DNA of 64,000 bases. Origin: JAWKUK01 sp041398605 (GTDB lineage: Bacteria > Planctomycetota > UBA1135 > GCA-002686595). A program made the translations under genes and the position numbers. The notes beneath the pieces were generated by a model. The model saw only the letters and a list, made by a program, of their open reading frames with translations, did no database searches and had not been told where the DNA came from. The stretch spans positions 245,605 through 309,604 of the forward strand of contig JAWKUK010000010.1 in assembly GCA_041398605.1 (NCBI GenBank), given 5' to 3'. Of the stretch, positions 57,231-64,000 are shown one piece after another (the first letter of the stretch is position 1; every line of letters begins with the position of its first letter).

Positions 57231-57264
57231 CGCGGGGGGGCGCGGCCCAGCGGCGCCCCCCGCG
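57231..57264 (+). terminator. G/C-rich hairpin downstream of the FG-GAP gene
   Basis: Arms CGCGGGGGGGCGC (57231-57243) and GCGCCCCCCGCG (57253-57264) form a long stem just after the stop at 57223 and before the next gene's ATG at 57307. Consistent with a transcription terminator without a T-run. Confidence 0.5.
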
Positions 57265-57306
57265 CGCGTCCTGGGCCGTTCTGCCGCGCTCGGCTAGACT
57301 GGAGGC

Positions 57307-59160
57307 ATGTCGCTCTCTGTCCGGCACCGACGCTCGCTCTCCTCCCTGCGTGTCCCGGCCCTCTGCGCTGCGGTGCTCGGGGCCACCCCAGGGCCGCTCC
57401 TCGCGCAGTGGTCCAGTGACCCGAGCGCCAACCTGGCGGTCGGCGATGCGCCGTCCGACCAGAACCTCGCCAAGCTCGCCGCGACCGCCGACGGCGGGAC
57501 ATGGGTGAGCTGGTTGGATGGCATCGGCAGCGGCTGGGATGTGCGCGTGCAGCGGCTCGAGGCCGACGGCGTCGAGCGCTTCGCGCACAACGGGCTCCTC
57601 GTCGCCGACCGCGCGTTCAGCTCGACGCAGGACTACGGGCTCGACCTCGACGTGAACGGCGACGCGCTGCTCGCGTTCCGCGACACGCGGCCCGGGGGGA
57701 CGCAAGTGACCGCCGCGCTCGTCACCGGCGCCGGCGCGCAGCCGTGGGGCGCGGCGGGCGTCGTCCTCACGAACACGACGGCCTTCATCGGGAGCCCGAA
57801 GATCGCCGGCACGAGCGACGGCGGCGCGGTCGTCGCGTGGACCGAGGACAGCGACCTGCGGCTGCAGAAGCTCGACGCCGCTGGCGCGCCGCTCTGGGGC
57901 GCTGGAGTGACGTTGACTCCCGCCGCTGGCTCGTACTCGGTCGCTGACCTGCGCGCGGACGGGACGGACGTCGTCGTTGGGTTCGTGCACGCGACCGGCG
58001 GCTTCACCGCGCCGCGGCACCTGCGCGCGCAGCGCTTCGATGCGGCGGGCGCGGCGCTCTGGGGCGCGCCCTCGCTGGCGGTGTTCGACGGCGGGTCGCT
58101 GCAGATCGGCAATTTCCCCTCGTTCTCGCTCGACGCCAGCGGCGCAGCGCTCTTCGCCTGGTACTCGTCGTCGCCCGCGTTGCAGTGCTACGTGCAGCGC
58201 GTTGACGCGGCCGGCGTCGAGCAGTTTGCGCACAACGGCGTCGCCGTCGCGACGACCGCCGGGCGCGTGCGCGTCAACCCGGACGCGGCCTTCGACGCGG
58301 CGACCGGCGACGTCTACGTCGCGTGGCGCGAGCAGAACGGGACCCAGTCGCAGCAGGGCGTGTCCGCGCAGCGCATCGACGCCGCTGGGGCGCGGCTCTG
58401 GAGCGACGACGGCCTGACCCTCGTCGCGCTCGGGGGGCCCGTCCAGGACCTCGTGCGCGTCGTCCTCGGCGGCGGCGGCGCCCTCGTGGCGTGGTCGACC
58501 GCGCCCACGTTCGGCACGGACGTCCTCGGCGGCGCACACGTCACGGCGGCCGGGGTCGTCGACGTGCCGCGCTTTGACATCGCCTCGACGCCAAGCCAGA
58601 AGATGCGCCTCGTCGCGACGAAGAGCCGCGTCGGCGCGGGGCAGGCCCTGCTCGCATGGACGGACGCGCGGGGGGACGGGGACATCTACGCCCAGAGCGT
58701 CGGCTTCGATGGGACGCTCGGAGGGTCGGGCGTGCTCACCACGAACTACTGCGGACCGGCGGCGGTCAACTCCAGCGGGCTCTCCGCGACGATCTCTGCC
58801 TTCGGGAGCCCGTTCGTCGCGCATGACAACTTGTCACTGCGGGCGGACGGCCTGGCGCTCAACGCGTTCGCGTACTTCATCGTGAGCCGCACGCAGGGCT
58901 TCGTCGTGATGCCCGGCGGCAGCCAAGGCAACCTGTGCCTCAGCGGCTCGATCGGCCGCAACGTCGGCGGCGTGATCATGAACTCGGGCCCGAGCGGCGC
59001 GGTCTCGGTCATGGCGCCCTTGACCACGATGCCGCTGCCCACCGGGCCCGTGGCCGTGGCGCCCGGCGAGACCTGGAACTTCCAGTGCTGGTTCCGCGAC
59101 TCGGTGGGCGGCAGCGCGACCTCCAACTTCTCTGATGCCTTGTCGCTGACCTTCCTCTGA
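57307..59160 (+). CDS. Secreted protein with beta-repeat body and the shared C-terminal module
   Basis: A 617-residue protein with a signal peptide (LRVPALCAAVLGATPGPLLA). The body contains loosely repeated strands such as QRLEADGVERFAHNGLLVAD, LQKLDAAGAPLWGAGVTL, QRFDAAGAALWGAPSLAVF and QRVDAAGVEQFAHNGVAVAT (unit of about 55 residues with an (Q/L)R(L/F/V)DAAG core), suggesting a propeller-like fold. The last approximately 139 residues (from about 58741) align with the C-terminal module of the preceding gene: NLCLSGSIGRN, IMNSGPSGAVSV, PTGPVAVAPGETWNFQCWFR and SNFSDALSLTFL. Both genes are therefore probably exported by the same route. Confidence 0.8.
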   Translation: MSLSVRHRRSLSSLRVPALCAAVLGATPGPLLAQWSSDPSANLAVGDAPSDQNLAKLAATADGGTWVSWLDGIGSGWDVRVQRLEADGVERFAHNGLLVADRAFSSTQDYGLDLDVNGDALLAFRDTRPGGTQVTAALVTGAGAQPWGAAGVVLTNTTAFIGSPKIAGTSDGGAVVAWTEDSDLRLQKLDAAGAPLWGAGVTLTPAAGSYSVADLRADGTDVVVGFVHATGGFTAPRHLRAQRFDAAGAALWGAPSLAVFDGGSLQIGNFPSFSLDASGAALFAWYSSSPALQCYVQRVDAAGVEQFAHNGVAVATTAGRVRVNPDAAFDAATGDVYVAWREQNGTQSQQGVSAQRIDAAGARLWSDDGLTLVALGGPVQDLVRVVLGGGGALVAWSTAPTFGTDVLGGAHVTAAGVVDVPRFDIASTPSQKMRLVATKSRVGAGQALLAWTDARGDGDIYAQSVGFDGTLGGSGVLTTNYCGPAAVNSSGLSATISAFGSPFVAHDNLSLRADGLALNAFAYFIVSRTQGFVVMPGGSQGNLCLSGSIGRNVGGVIMNSGPSGAVSVMAPLTTMPLPTGPVAVAPGETWNFQCWFRDSVGGSATSNFSDALSLTFL

Positions 59161-59180
59161 CCCGCGCTAAACTTGCGCGT

Positions 59181-59980
59181 GTGAGCTCCCCCCGGTCCGC
59201 AACATCGATCGCCCTGAGGGCGCCGTCGAGACGCTCGACGACGGCCTCGGCTTCGTCGCCCTCGTCGATCGTATGCGCGAGGACCCCGCGCTCAAGGTCG
59301 TCAACAGCGCGCGCATCTCCTACGACAAGCAGAAGGCCGGCTTCGACGAGCGTGACCAGAAGCTGTGCTCGTTCCTGTGGGAGCACGGGCACACGTCCCC
59401 GTACCGCCACAGCTTCTACACGTTCCACTGGAAGGCGCCGCTGTTCGTCTTTCGGCAGGCGTTCAAGTACCAGGTCGGCAGCGGCTGGCGGAAATACGAG
59501 GTGGACGGCGTGCCGGTGTCGCTCGAGGTGTTCGACGTGCTGTTCGACACGGACAAGGGCTGCTCGTGGAACGAGGTGTCCGGCCGCTACGTCAAGTGGG
59601 AGCCCGAGTTCTACGTCCCGCGGGTCATGCGCTCGAACCCGCCCCACGGCAACAAACAAGCGTCGGTCGACCTGCCCGCGGAGTTTGACCACGAGGGCGA
59701 GCGCCGCGCGATGCTGGCCGAATGCGAGGAAGCGTTCCAGCGCTACGAAGCCCGCATCGCCCGCGGCGTCGCCAAGGAGATCGCGCGCACGATGTTGCCG
59801 CAGGGGCTCTACACGCAGGCGTACTGGACCGTCTCGCTGCAGGGGGTCCTGCACTTCCTCGAGCAGCGCCTGAAGCGCGACGCCCAGTTCGAGATCCGGC
59901 GCTACGCCGAGGGCATCGCCGCGCTCGTCCAGGACGACTTGCAGCGCATCGGCGTCGACCTCGACCAGCTACGCGCCTGA
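59181..59980 (+). CDS. thyX: Flavin-dependent thymidylate synthase ThyX, divergent, one apparent frameshift
   Basis: Makes dTMP from dUMP with FAD and methylenetetrahydrofolate. Conserved ThyX parts: LVDRMREDPALKVVNSARIS, LCSFLWEHGHTSPYRHSFYT, APLFVFRQAFKYQVGS, SWNEVSGRYVKW, ARTMLPQGLYTQAYWTVSL and LHFLEQRLKRDAQFEIRRYA. The GTG at 59181 and the conserved frame are joined by adding one C to the CCCCCC run at 59188-59193, giving N-terminus MSSPPVRNIDRPEG; an uncorrected start would be ATG 59273. The canonical RHR signature is replaced by KYQ after RQAF, and about 34 residues (including WRKYEVDGVPVSLEVFDVLF) are inserted before SWNEVSGRY. Either the enzyme uses a modified active site or it has diverged in function. 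Confidence 0.82.
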
Positions 59981-59999
59981 GCGCGCGCGGCGCTCAGAA
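59979..59999. terminator. Hairpin between convergent thyX and outer-membrane protein genes
   Basis: An 8-bp stem CTGAGCGC/GCGCTCAG around GCGCG; it includes the thyX stop codon and ends next to the stop of the convergent gene. Likely shared terminator. Confidence 0.55.
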
Positions 60000-60671
60000 G
60001 CGCGCGCCGAAGGTCAGCGCGACGCCGATCGAGTCGACCGAGAAGTTCTGGTTGTTGAGCGTGACGTCGCCCGCGTCGAGGTAGCGCAGCTCGATGCCGA
60101 CGAGCTGCGCCGGGCGGAACTCGACGGCCAGCCCGCCGCGCACGTAGCGACCGACCGCAGCCTCGCGGTCACGCGTGGGGTCGCCGACGGTGGGCACCGT
60201 CTCGGCCTCGACAAAGAGCAGCGCGAGCCCTGCGCCGAAGTACGGCTGCACGAGCGCGCCCGGCCGCGCAAGCGTCATCAGGAGCCCCGCATCGAGCTCG
60301 ATGGTCTGCGCATGCTCGTCGATGCCGCCGCGGGTCGACTCGTCGTAGGCGTAGCGCGCCCCGACATCGAAGGACACGAGGCCGCTGCCCGCGATCGGGG
60401 TCCGGACCGTGACGCCGACATCGAGCTGGTTGTCGAGCGGCGACCAAGCCTCGTCCTGCCGGAGCTGCCGCAGCCCGAGGTGGGTGTCGAGCTGGTAGGG
60501 CTGCGCGTCCGTGCGATCCGTGTAGGCGCGGTCGCCGACCCGCGGGCCGTAGTCGCCGCGCTGGGTGTAGGCGCTGTGGGTCACTGGCGCAGCACAGCTG
60601 GCAAGCGCCAGCGCGACCAACCCGGCGCGGAACGAGGCGCGGGCCAAGGGGAGGCGAGTCGTAGCAGGCAT
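59994..60671 (-). CDS. Outer-membrane beta-barrel-like lipoprotein
   Basis: A 225-residue protein from ATG 60671 (MPATTRLPLARASFRAGLVA). A lipobox-like VALALASCAAP places a lipidated Cys at about residue 25. The mature chain has alternating hydrophobic strands (QLDVGVTVRTPIAGSGLVSF, GLLMTLARPGALVQPYFGAG) and ends LTFGARF, a C-terminal Phe as in outer-membrane barrels. Both features together are unusual: the barrel may be small and membrane-embedded with a lipid anchor. The gene starts just after the cardiolipin synthase stop (TGA at 60679-60677), so the two are probably co-transcribed. Confidence 0.68.
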   Translation of the reverse strand: MPATTRLPLARASFRAGLVALALASCAAPVTHSAYTQRGDYGPRVGDRAYTDRTDAQPYQLDTHLGLRQLRQDEAWSPLDNQLDVGVTVRTPIAGSGLVSFDVGARYAYDESTRGGIDEHAQTIELDAGLLMTLARPGALVQPYFGAGLALLFVEAETVPTVGDPTRDREAAVGRYVRGGLAVEFRPAQLVGIELRYLDAGDVTLNNQNFSVDSIGVALTFGARF

Positions 60672-60676
60672 GACCG

Positions 60677-62098
60677 TCAAAGTATCGGCGCGAAGAGGCG
60701 AGCGGCGCGAGCGCCGAAGCGGAAGAGGAGGGGTTTCTGCGCCAGAGCGTCCTCGGGGAGCTCCGTGCAGCGCGCGAGGTCGGCCTCGAGCACCCGAGCG
60801 GCCTCATGGGCGAACTCTCGGTTGAGCACGAGCGCTGAGATCTCGAAGTTGAGGCGCAGCGAGCGATTGTCGAGGTTCTTCGTGCCCACGAGGACCGCTT
60901 CGTCGTCGACGAGCACGAGTTTTTGGTGCAGGAAACCTTCTTGATACTCGAAGAGGCGCACCCCGAGCCGCGTCAGCTCGTCGTAGCTGGTCCAGCCCGC
61001 GAGCCGCACGAGGCGGTAGTCCGAGCGCGCCGGGATCAGCGCGCGGACGTCGACGCCGCGCAGCGCCGCGAGCTCCAGCGCGCCGAGGATCTGGTGGTCG
61101 AACACGAAGTACGGCGAGCAGATCCAGAGCCGGTCGCGCGCGGCCTGAATCAGCGTGATGAACAGGAGCGAGGCGGTCTCGAGCGGGTCGGCCGGCCCGG
61201 TTGGCAGGATGAGCGCGACGCGGTCCGCGCTCTCGGACGGCCGCGGCGCCCAGTTCCATTCGGGCACCTCGTCCGTCGCCCAATGCCAGTCCTCGAGGAA
61301 CGCGAGCTGCACGCCCTGCACCGTCGGACCCGTGAGCCGCACGAACGTGTCGCGCCAGGCGCCCATCTCGCCGCGGCCGAGGTACTCGTCGCCGACGTTG
61401 ATCCCGCCCAGGAACGCGACCTCGCCGTCCACGACCACGAGCTTGCGGTGGTTGCGGAAGTTGAGCTGGAAGCGGTTGTTCGGGCCGCGGGTCGTCGCGA
61501 AGGGCAGGATTCGCCCGCCTGCTGCCTTCAGCGCGCGCTTGAACGAACGCGCGAGCTCGCGGCTGCCGACCTCGTCGTAGAGGAAGCAGACTTCGACGCC
61601 GGCGCGCGCGCGCTCGACCAGGCGCGCCAGGAGCTCGCGCCCGATCGCGTCGGCGCGCACGATGAAGAACTGCACGAGGACGTACCGCTCGGCGCGCTCG
61701 ATCGCCTCGAACAGCGCGTCGAACGTCGCGTCTCCGTCGAGCAGCAGCGTGAAGTCGTTGCCGTGTGTGAACGGCATGTGGACGAGGTGCTCCAGCACCT
61801 GGTACGCCTCCAGGTGCTCGGGCAGCTCGACGATCAGGTCGCCGGCCTCCTCGCGCAGCGTCTGCGCGAGGTCATTGATGGGGCCGTAGCCCTCGCGCCG
61901 CGCGTCTTCGTAGCCGCGGTAGCGCCGGCGGCCGAAGACCCAGTAGAACGGCAGGACGAAGTAGGGCACGGTCACCAGGGACACGACCCAGGCGAGCGTG
62001 CCCTGCGGCGTCCGCCCCGTCATGATCGCGTCCCACGCCGAGGCGAGGCCGGCGAGGTGGACGCCGGCGAGGCAGAGCCCAAAGATCGTGACCTCCAT
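60677..62098 (-). CDS. cls: Cardiolipin synthase (phospholipase D family)
   Basis: A 473-residue enzyme of normal length. Two N-terminal membrane helices (MEVTIFGLCLAGVHLAGLAS and LAWVVSLVTVPYFVLPFYWV, then FGRRRYRG) are followed by two HKD phospholipase-D motifs: NHRKLVVVDGEVAFLGGINV and HQKLVLVDDEAVLVGTKNLD. It joins two phosphatidyl lipids to make cardiolipin at the inner membrane. Both catalytic motifs are complete. The gene is divergent from the YdjY-domain gene; the 194 bp 62099-62292 should carry promoters for both. Confidence 0.95.
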   Translation of the reverse strand: MEVTIFGLCLAGVHLAGLASAWDAIMTGRTPQGTLAWVVSLVTVPYFVLPFYWVFGRRRYRGYEDARREGYGPINDLAQTLREEAGDLIVELPEHLEAYQVLEHLVHMPFTHGNDFTLLLDGDATFDALFEAIERAERYVLVQFFIVRADAIGRELLARLVERARAGVEVCFLYDEVGSRELARSFKRALKAAGGRILPFATTRGPNNRFQLNFRNHRKLVVVDGEVAFLGGINVGDEYLGRGEMGAWRDTFVRLTGPTVQGVQLAFLEDWHWATDEVPEWNWAPRPSESADRVALILPTGPADPLETASLLFITLIQAARDRLWICSPYFVFDHQILGALELAALRGVDVRALIPARSDYRLVRLAGWTSYDELTRLGVRLFEYQEGFLHQKLVLVDDEAVLVGTKNLDNRSLRLNFEISALVLNREFAHEAARVLEADLARCTELPEDALAQKPLLFRFGARAARLFAPIL

Positions 62099-62292
62099 TG
62101 CAGCGCGCGAGCGTACGCCAGGGAGGCCGCGGCTCCGCGCGGGAAATGGCGCGCGGCGCCCGGGATCCCGCAGGCCGCCGTCGGGTATGGGTCGGCGCGG
62201 CTCGGCGGAGGTGAACCCTCACCGGTTTCGTGCGTTGTAGCCAGGGCGGAGGAGGGTCTACCTTGTGGGGCCCGCTCCGCCCGAGGCCGCCC

Positions 62293-63186
62293 ATGATCGC
62301 ACTCCAAATCCTTGCACCCGCCCTCCTCGCGCCGCTCCTCACCTTCTCGGGGGCCGCCCCGGGGGCGCCTGCCCAGGACCCGGCGGGCCCCGGCCTCCCG
62401 GACGCCAAAGAGGCGGCCGCGGCGCTCGAGCGCGCCTTCGCCGACGCCGGCGTCCGTGTCGATTCGGCGGCCAAGGCGCTGTGTTTCCCGGTCTCGGTGC
62501 AGGTCCGCGACGAGCTCCTCGAGTACCTGCTCGTCAATCCGCACGGCGCAGTGCACGAGGCGCTCTTCGTGACGCAAGCGCCGGCCGAGATCTTGAACGC
62601 GGCGCTGCTCGCGCTCGGCCTCGAGCGCGGGGAGAACGTGCAATACGTGAAGAAGGACCCGCAGCCGTCCGAGGAGGAGCTCCGCGCCGGGGCGCGGGCG
62701 TTCGACATCGTCCCGCCGACCGGTCCCGGCGTGCACTTGTACGCGAGCTGGAAGGAGGGCGATGAGACCTATTTCTACCGCGTCGAGGACCTCATCCGTG
62801 ACCTCGAGCGTGGGCGCACGATGCGCCGGCATGCGTGGGTCTACCTCGGGTCCCGTTGGATCGAAGGGCGACGCAATCAGGGCCAGCCGATGTACGCGGC
62901 CGCGGCGGAGGGCAACCTCGCCTGCGTCGCGTTCTTCAGCCAGGGCAACACGCTGCTGACCGCCGCGTTGCCCGAGTGCGTCGCCCAGAGCTCGTGGCTG
63001 CCCAATGGCTGGCTCCTGCCGCGCGTCGGCGCGGACGTGCTCTTGATCGCGTCGCTCGCGCCGCTGCAAGCGGCGCCGGCCTCGATGCAGGCGTCCGTGC
63101 CGACGGTGCTGCCCGAGGCGCCCGAGCCCGACGCGGCGCCTGGCTCGTCGGAGGGCGCGGCGCCCGCGGGGGCCGGCGGCCGTTGA
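62293..63186 (+). CDS. Exported YdjY-domain protein
   Basis: A 297-residue protein from ATG 62293 with signal peptide MIALQILAPALLAPLLTFSG. The central domain matches the YdjY family: CFPVSVQVRDELLEYLLVNP, HGAVHEALFVTQAPAEILNA and ALLALGLERGENVQYV. YdjY was named from a ferredoxin-like E. coli protein of unknown function; here no Fe-S motif is visible, only the domain. The C-terminus is a Pro/Ala-rich tail. Its stop overlaps the TTG start of the next gene by four bases (TTGA). Confidence 0.72.
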   Translation: MIALQILAPALLAPLLTFSGAAPGAPAQDPAGPGLPDAKEAAAALERAFADAGVRVDSAAKALCFPVSVQVRDELLEYLLVNPHGAVHEALFVTQAPAEILNAALLALGLERGENVQYVKKDPQPSEEELRAGARAFDIVPPTGPGVHLYASWKEGDETYFYRVEDLIRDLERGRTMRRHAWVYLGSRWIEGRRNQGQPMYAAAAEGNLACVAFFSQGNTLLTAALPECVAQSSWLPNGWLLPRVGADVLLIASLAPLQAAPASMQASVPTVLPEAPEPDAAPGSSEGAAPAGAGGR

Positions 63187-64000
63187 GCGCAGCGCCGATC
63201 GGGGCCCTGCTCACGCGCGCCGCGCGGCGGGCGCACCATGCCGTGGGCGCGCAGGCGGCGAGCCTGGGCCTCGGGGCCTACGGCGTCGGCGTCGCCTTGG
63301 CGTTGCTCGCCGGCGCGCCGCTCCATGGCCCTGGCACGCACTTCGTCGCGCTGGTCGCGGCGCTCGCCGCCGGCCTCGCCTGGTCGCGCGGGGCGCGTGT
63401 CCCCGGGGCCGAGATCGCGCGCCGCACGGACGCTGCGCTCGGCCTGGACGGGGCCTTTGTCGCGGCTGTGGAGGAGGAGGCGCGTCAGCCGGGCGGGGCC
63501 TTCGCGCGGCTGTGTGCGGAGCGTGTGCTGCGGTCCACGCGGCCGAGCGCCCTGCGCGACGCCGCGCAGCCGCCCGTCGTGCCCTTTGCCGCGGCCCCGA
63601 TCCTCGGCGCGGTGTTGGTGGCGCTCGCAGCGGCGACCAAGGCGGATGAGCGCGCGCACGAGAGCGTCTGGGGCGTTGAGCTCGCGGCGCTGGCCGCGGA
63701 TGAGCTCGCGCGCGCGCTCGAGCAAGCGGGGCGCGCGGGGGCGGCCTCGAGCGCGGAGCTCAAGGCGCTCGCTGCGGTGGCAGGCGAGGCCCGCGCCATC
63801 GCGGCCGAGGCCCATGCCAAGGGGCGCAGCTCCGCCGCGCAGGGCGCGGAGGGCGCCGGAGCCACGGCCGCGTCGGAGCAAGGTCGAGTTGCAGCCGGCG
63901 ACTCAGGGAGCCCGGCGAGCTCGGCCGCCCCCGGCAACGCTGAGGCACCGAGCGACCCCGCGGCGCCGAGCGACCCCGCGGCGCCGAGCGATGCGGCGGC
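63183..64000 (+). CDS. Membrane protein of unknown function (partial, cut by right edge)
   Basis: An open plus-strand frame running off the window, starting at TTG 63183 inside the preceding stop (TTGA). About 272 residues are visible. Two adjacent hydrophobic segments (LGLGAYGVGVALALLAG and HFVALVAALAAGLAWSRG) are followed by IARRTDAALGLDGAFVAAVE, another hydrophobic segment near FAAAPILGAVLVALAAATK, and an Ala/Glu-rich region. The last visible stretch is an in-frame 15-bp repeat encoding APSDP units. This resembles large planctomycete membrane proteins with a coiled-coil middle, but I do not assign a family. Confidence 0.6.
   Translation, partial: MSAAPIGALLTRAARRAHHAVGAQAASLGLGAYGVGVALALLAGAPLHGPGTHFVALVAALAAGLAWSRGARVPGAEIARRTDAALGLDGAFVAAVEEEARQPGGAFARLCAERVLRSTRPSALRDAAQPPVVPFAAAPILGAVLVALAAATKADERAHESVWGVELAALAADELARALEQAGRAGAASSAELKALAAVAGEARAIAAEAHAKGRSSAAQGAEGAGATAASEQGRVAAGDSGSPASSAAPGNAEAPSDPAAPSDPAAPSDAA

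Overview
The window is a very GC-rich bacterial chromosome segment, probably from a planctomycete-like, Gram-negative-type organism. That placement is inferred from two neighbouring secreted proteins that share a C-terminal module, many lipoprotein and PEGA/YHS-like proteins, a YejM-like envelope protein and extreme GC codon use. No rRNA or other taxonomic marker is present.

Layout. (1) 1-2225: murD (cut by the left edge) with a translationally coupled PEGA lipoprotein upstream, a tandem-repeat spacer and tRNA-Ser(GCU). (2) 2.3-17 kb: YejM/PbgA-like membrane sulfatase-fold protein, LysR regulator, GNAT protein, PhoD-like phosphatase, STT3-like membrane glycosyltransferase, an unrecognised exported protein, then an RND efflux pair (permease plus adaptor). 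(3) 17.2-20.8 kb: a tightly overlapping four-gene operon of unknown role. (4) 21-27.4 kb: an AddB/AddA-like helicase-nuclease pair. (5) 27.4-30.6 kb: NorR-like regulator, YtfE/RIC di-iron repair protein and a MOSC protein, a nitric-oxide response module with candidate NorR sites. (6) 30.8-45.2 kb: an accessory island with a phage tail-collar-like protein and a complete type I-G (formerly I-U) CRISPR-Cas locus, all on the minus strand: cas4-cas1 fusion, cas2, leader, an array of about 61 repeats, csb1, csb2, cas3, cas8g. tRNA-Ser(UGA) lies on its right side. (7) 45.6-64 kb: a four-repeat CxxC protein, a GT39-like glycosyltransferase coupled to a bifunctional-nuclease-family protein, asparaginase, NAD(P)HX dehydratase, a HEAT-repeat protein, two secreted repeat proteins, an unusual ThyX, an outer-membrane-type lipoprotein, cardiolipin synthase, a YdjY-domain protein and a partial membrane protein.

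Sequence quality matters here. Five genes outside the CRISPR island (the PEGA lipoprotein, PhoD, STT3, HEAT and thyX genes) carry apparent -1 frameshifts, six in all because the PEGA gene has two. Each lies at a short C or G run and is repaired by adding one base. The cas effector genes and the array carry many more indels, although their lengths, order and motifs match the family. I read these as assembly errors rather than gene decay and annotate whole genes across them. cas1, cas2 and most housekeeping genes are intact.

The most distinctive observations are the three interspersed CRISPR repeat variants that would change the crRNA 5' handle, near-identical spacers, a ThyX without its RHR signature and with an insertion, and a recurrent pattern of in-frame minisatellites in unrelated genes.
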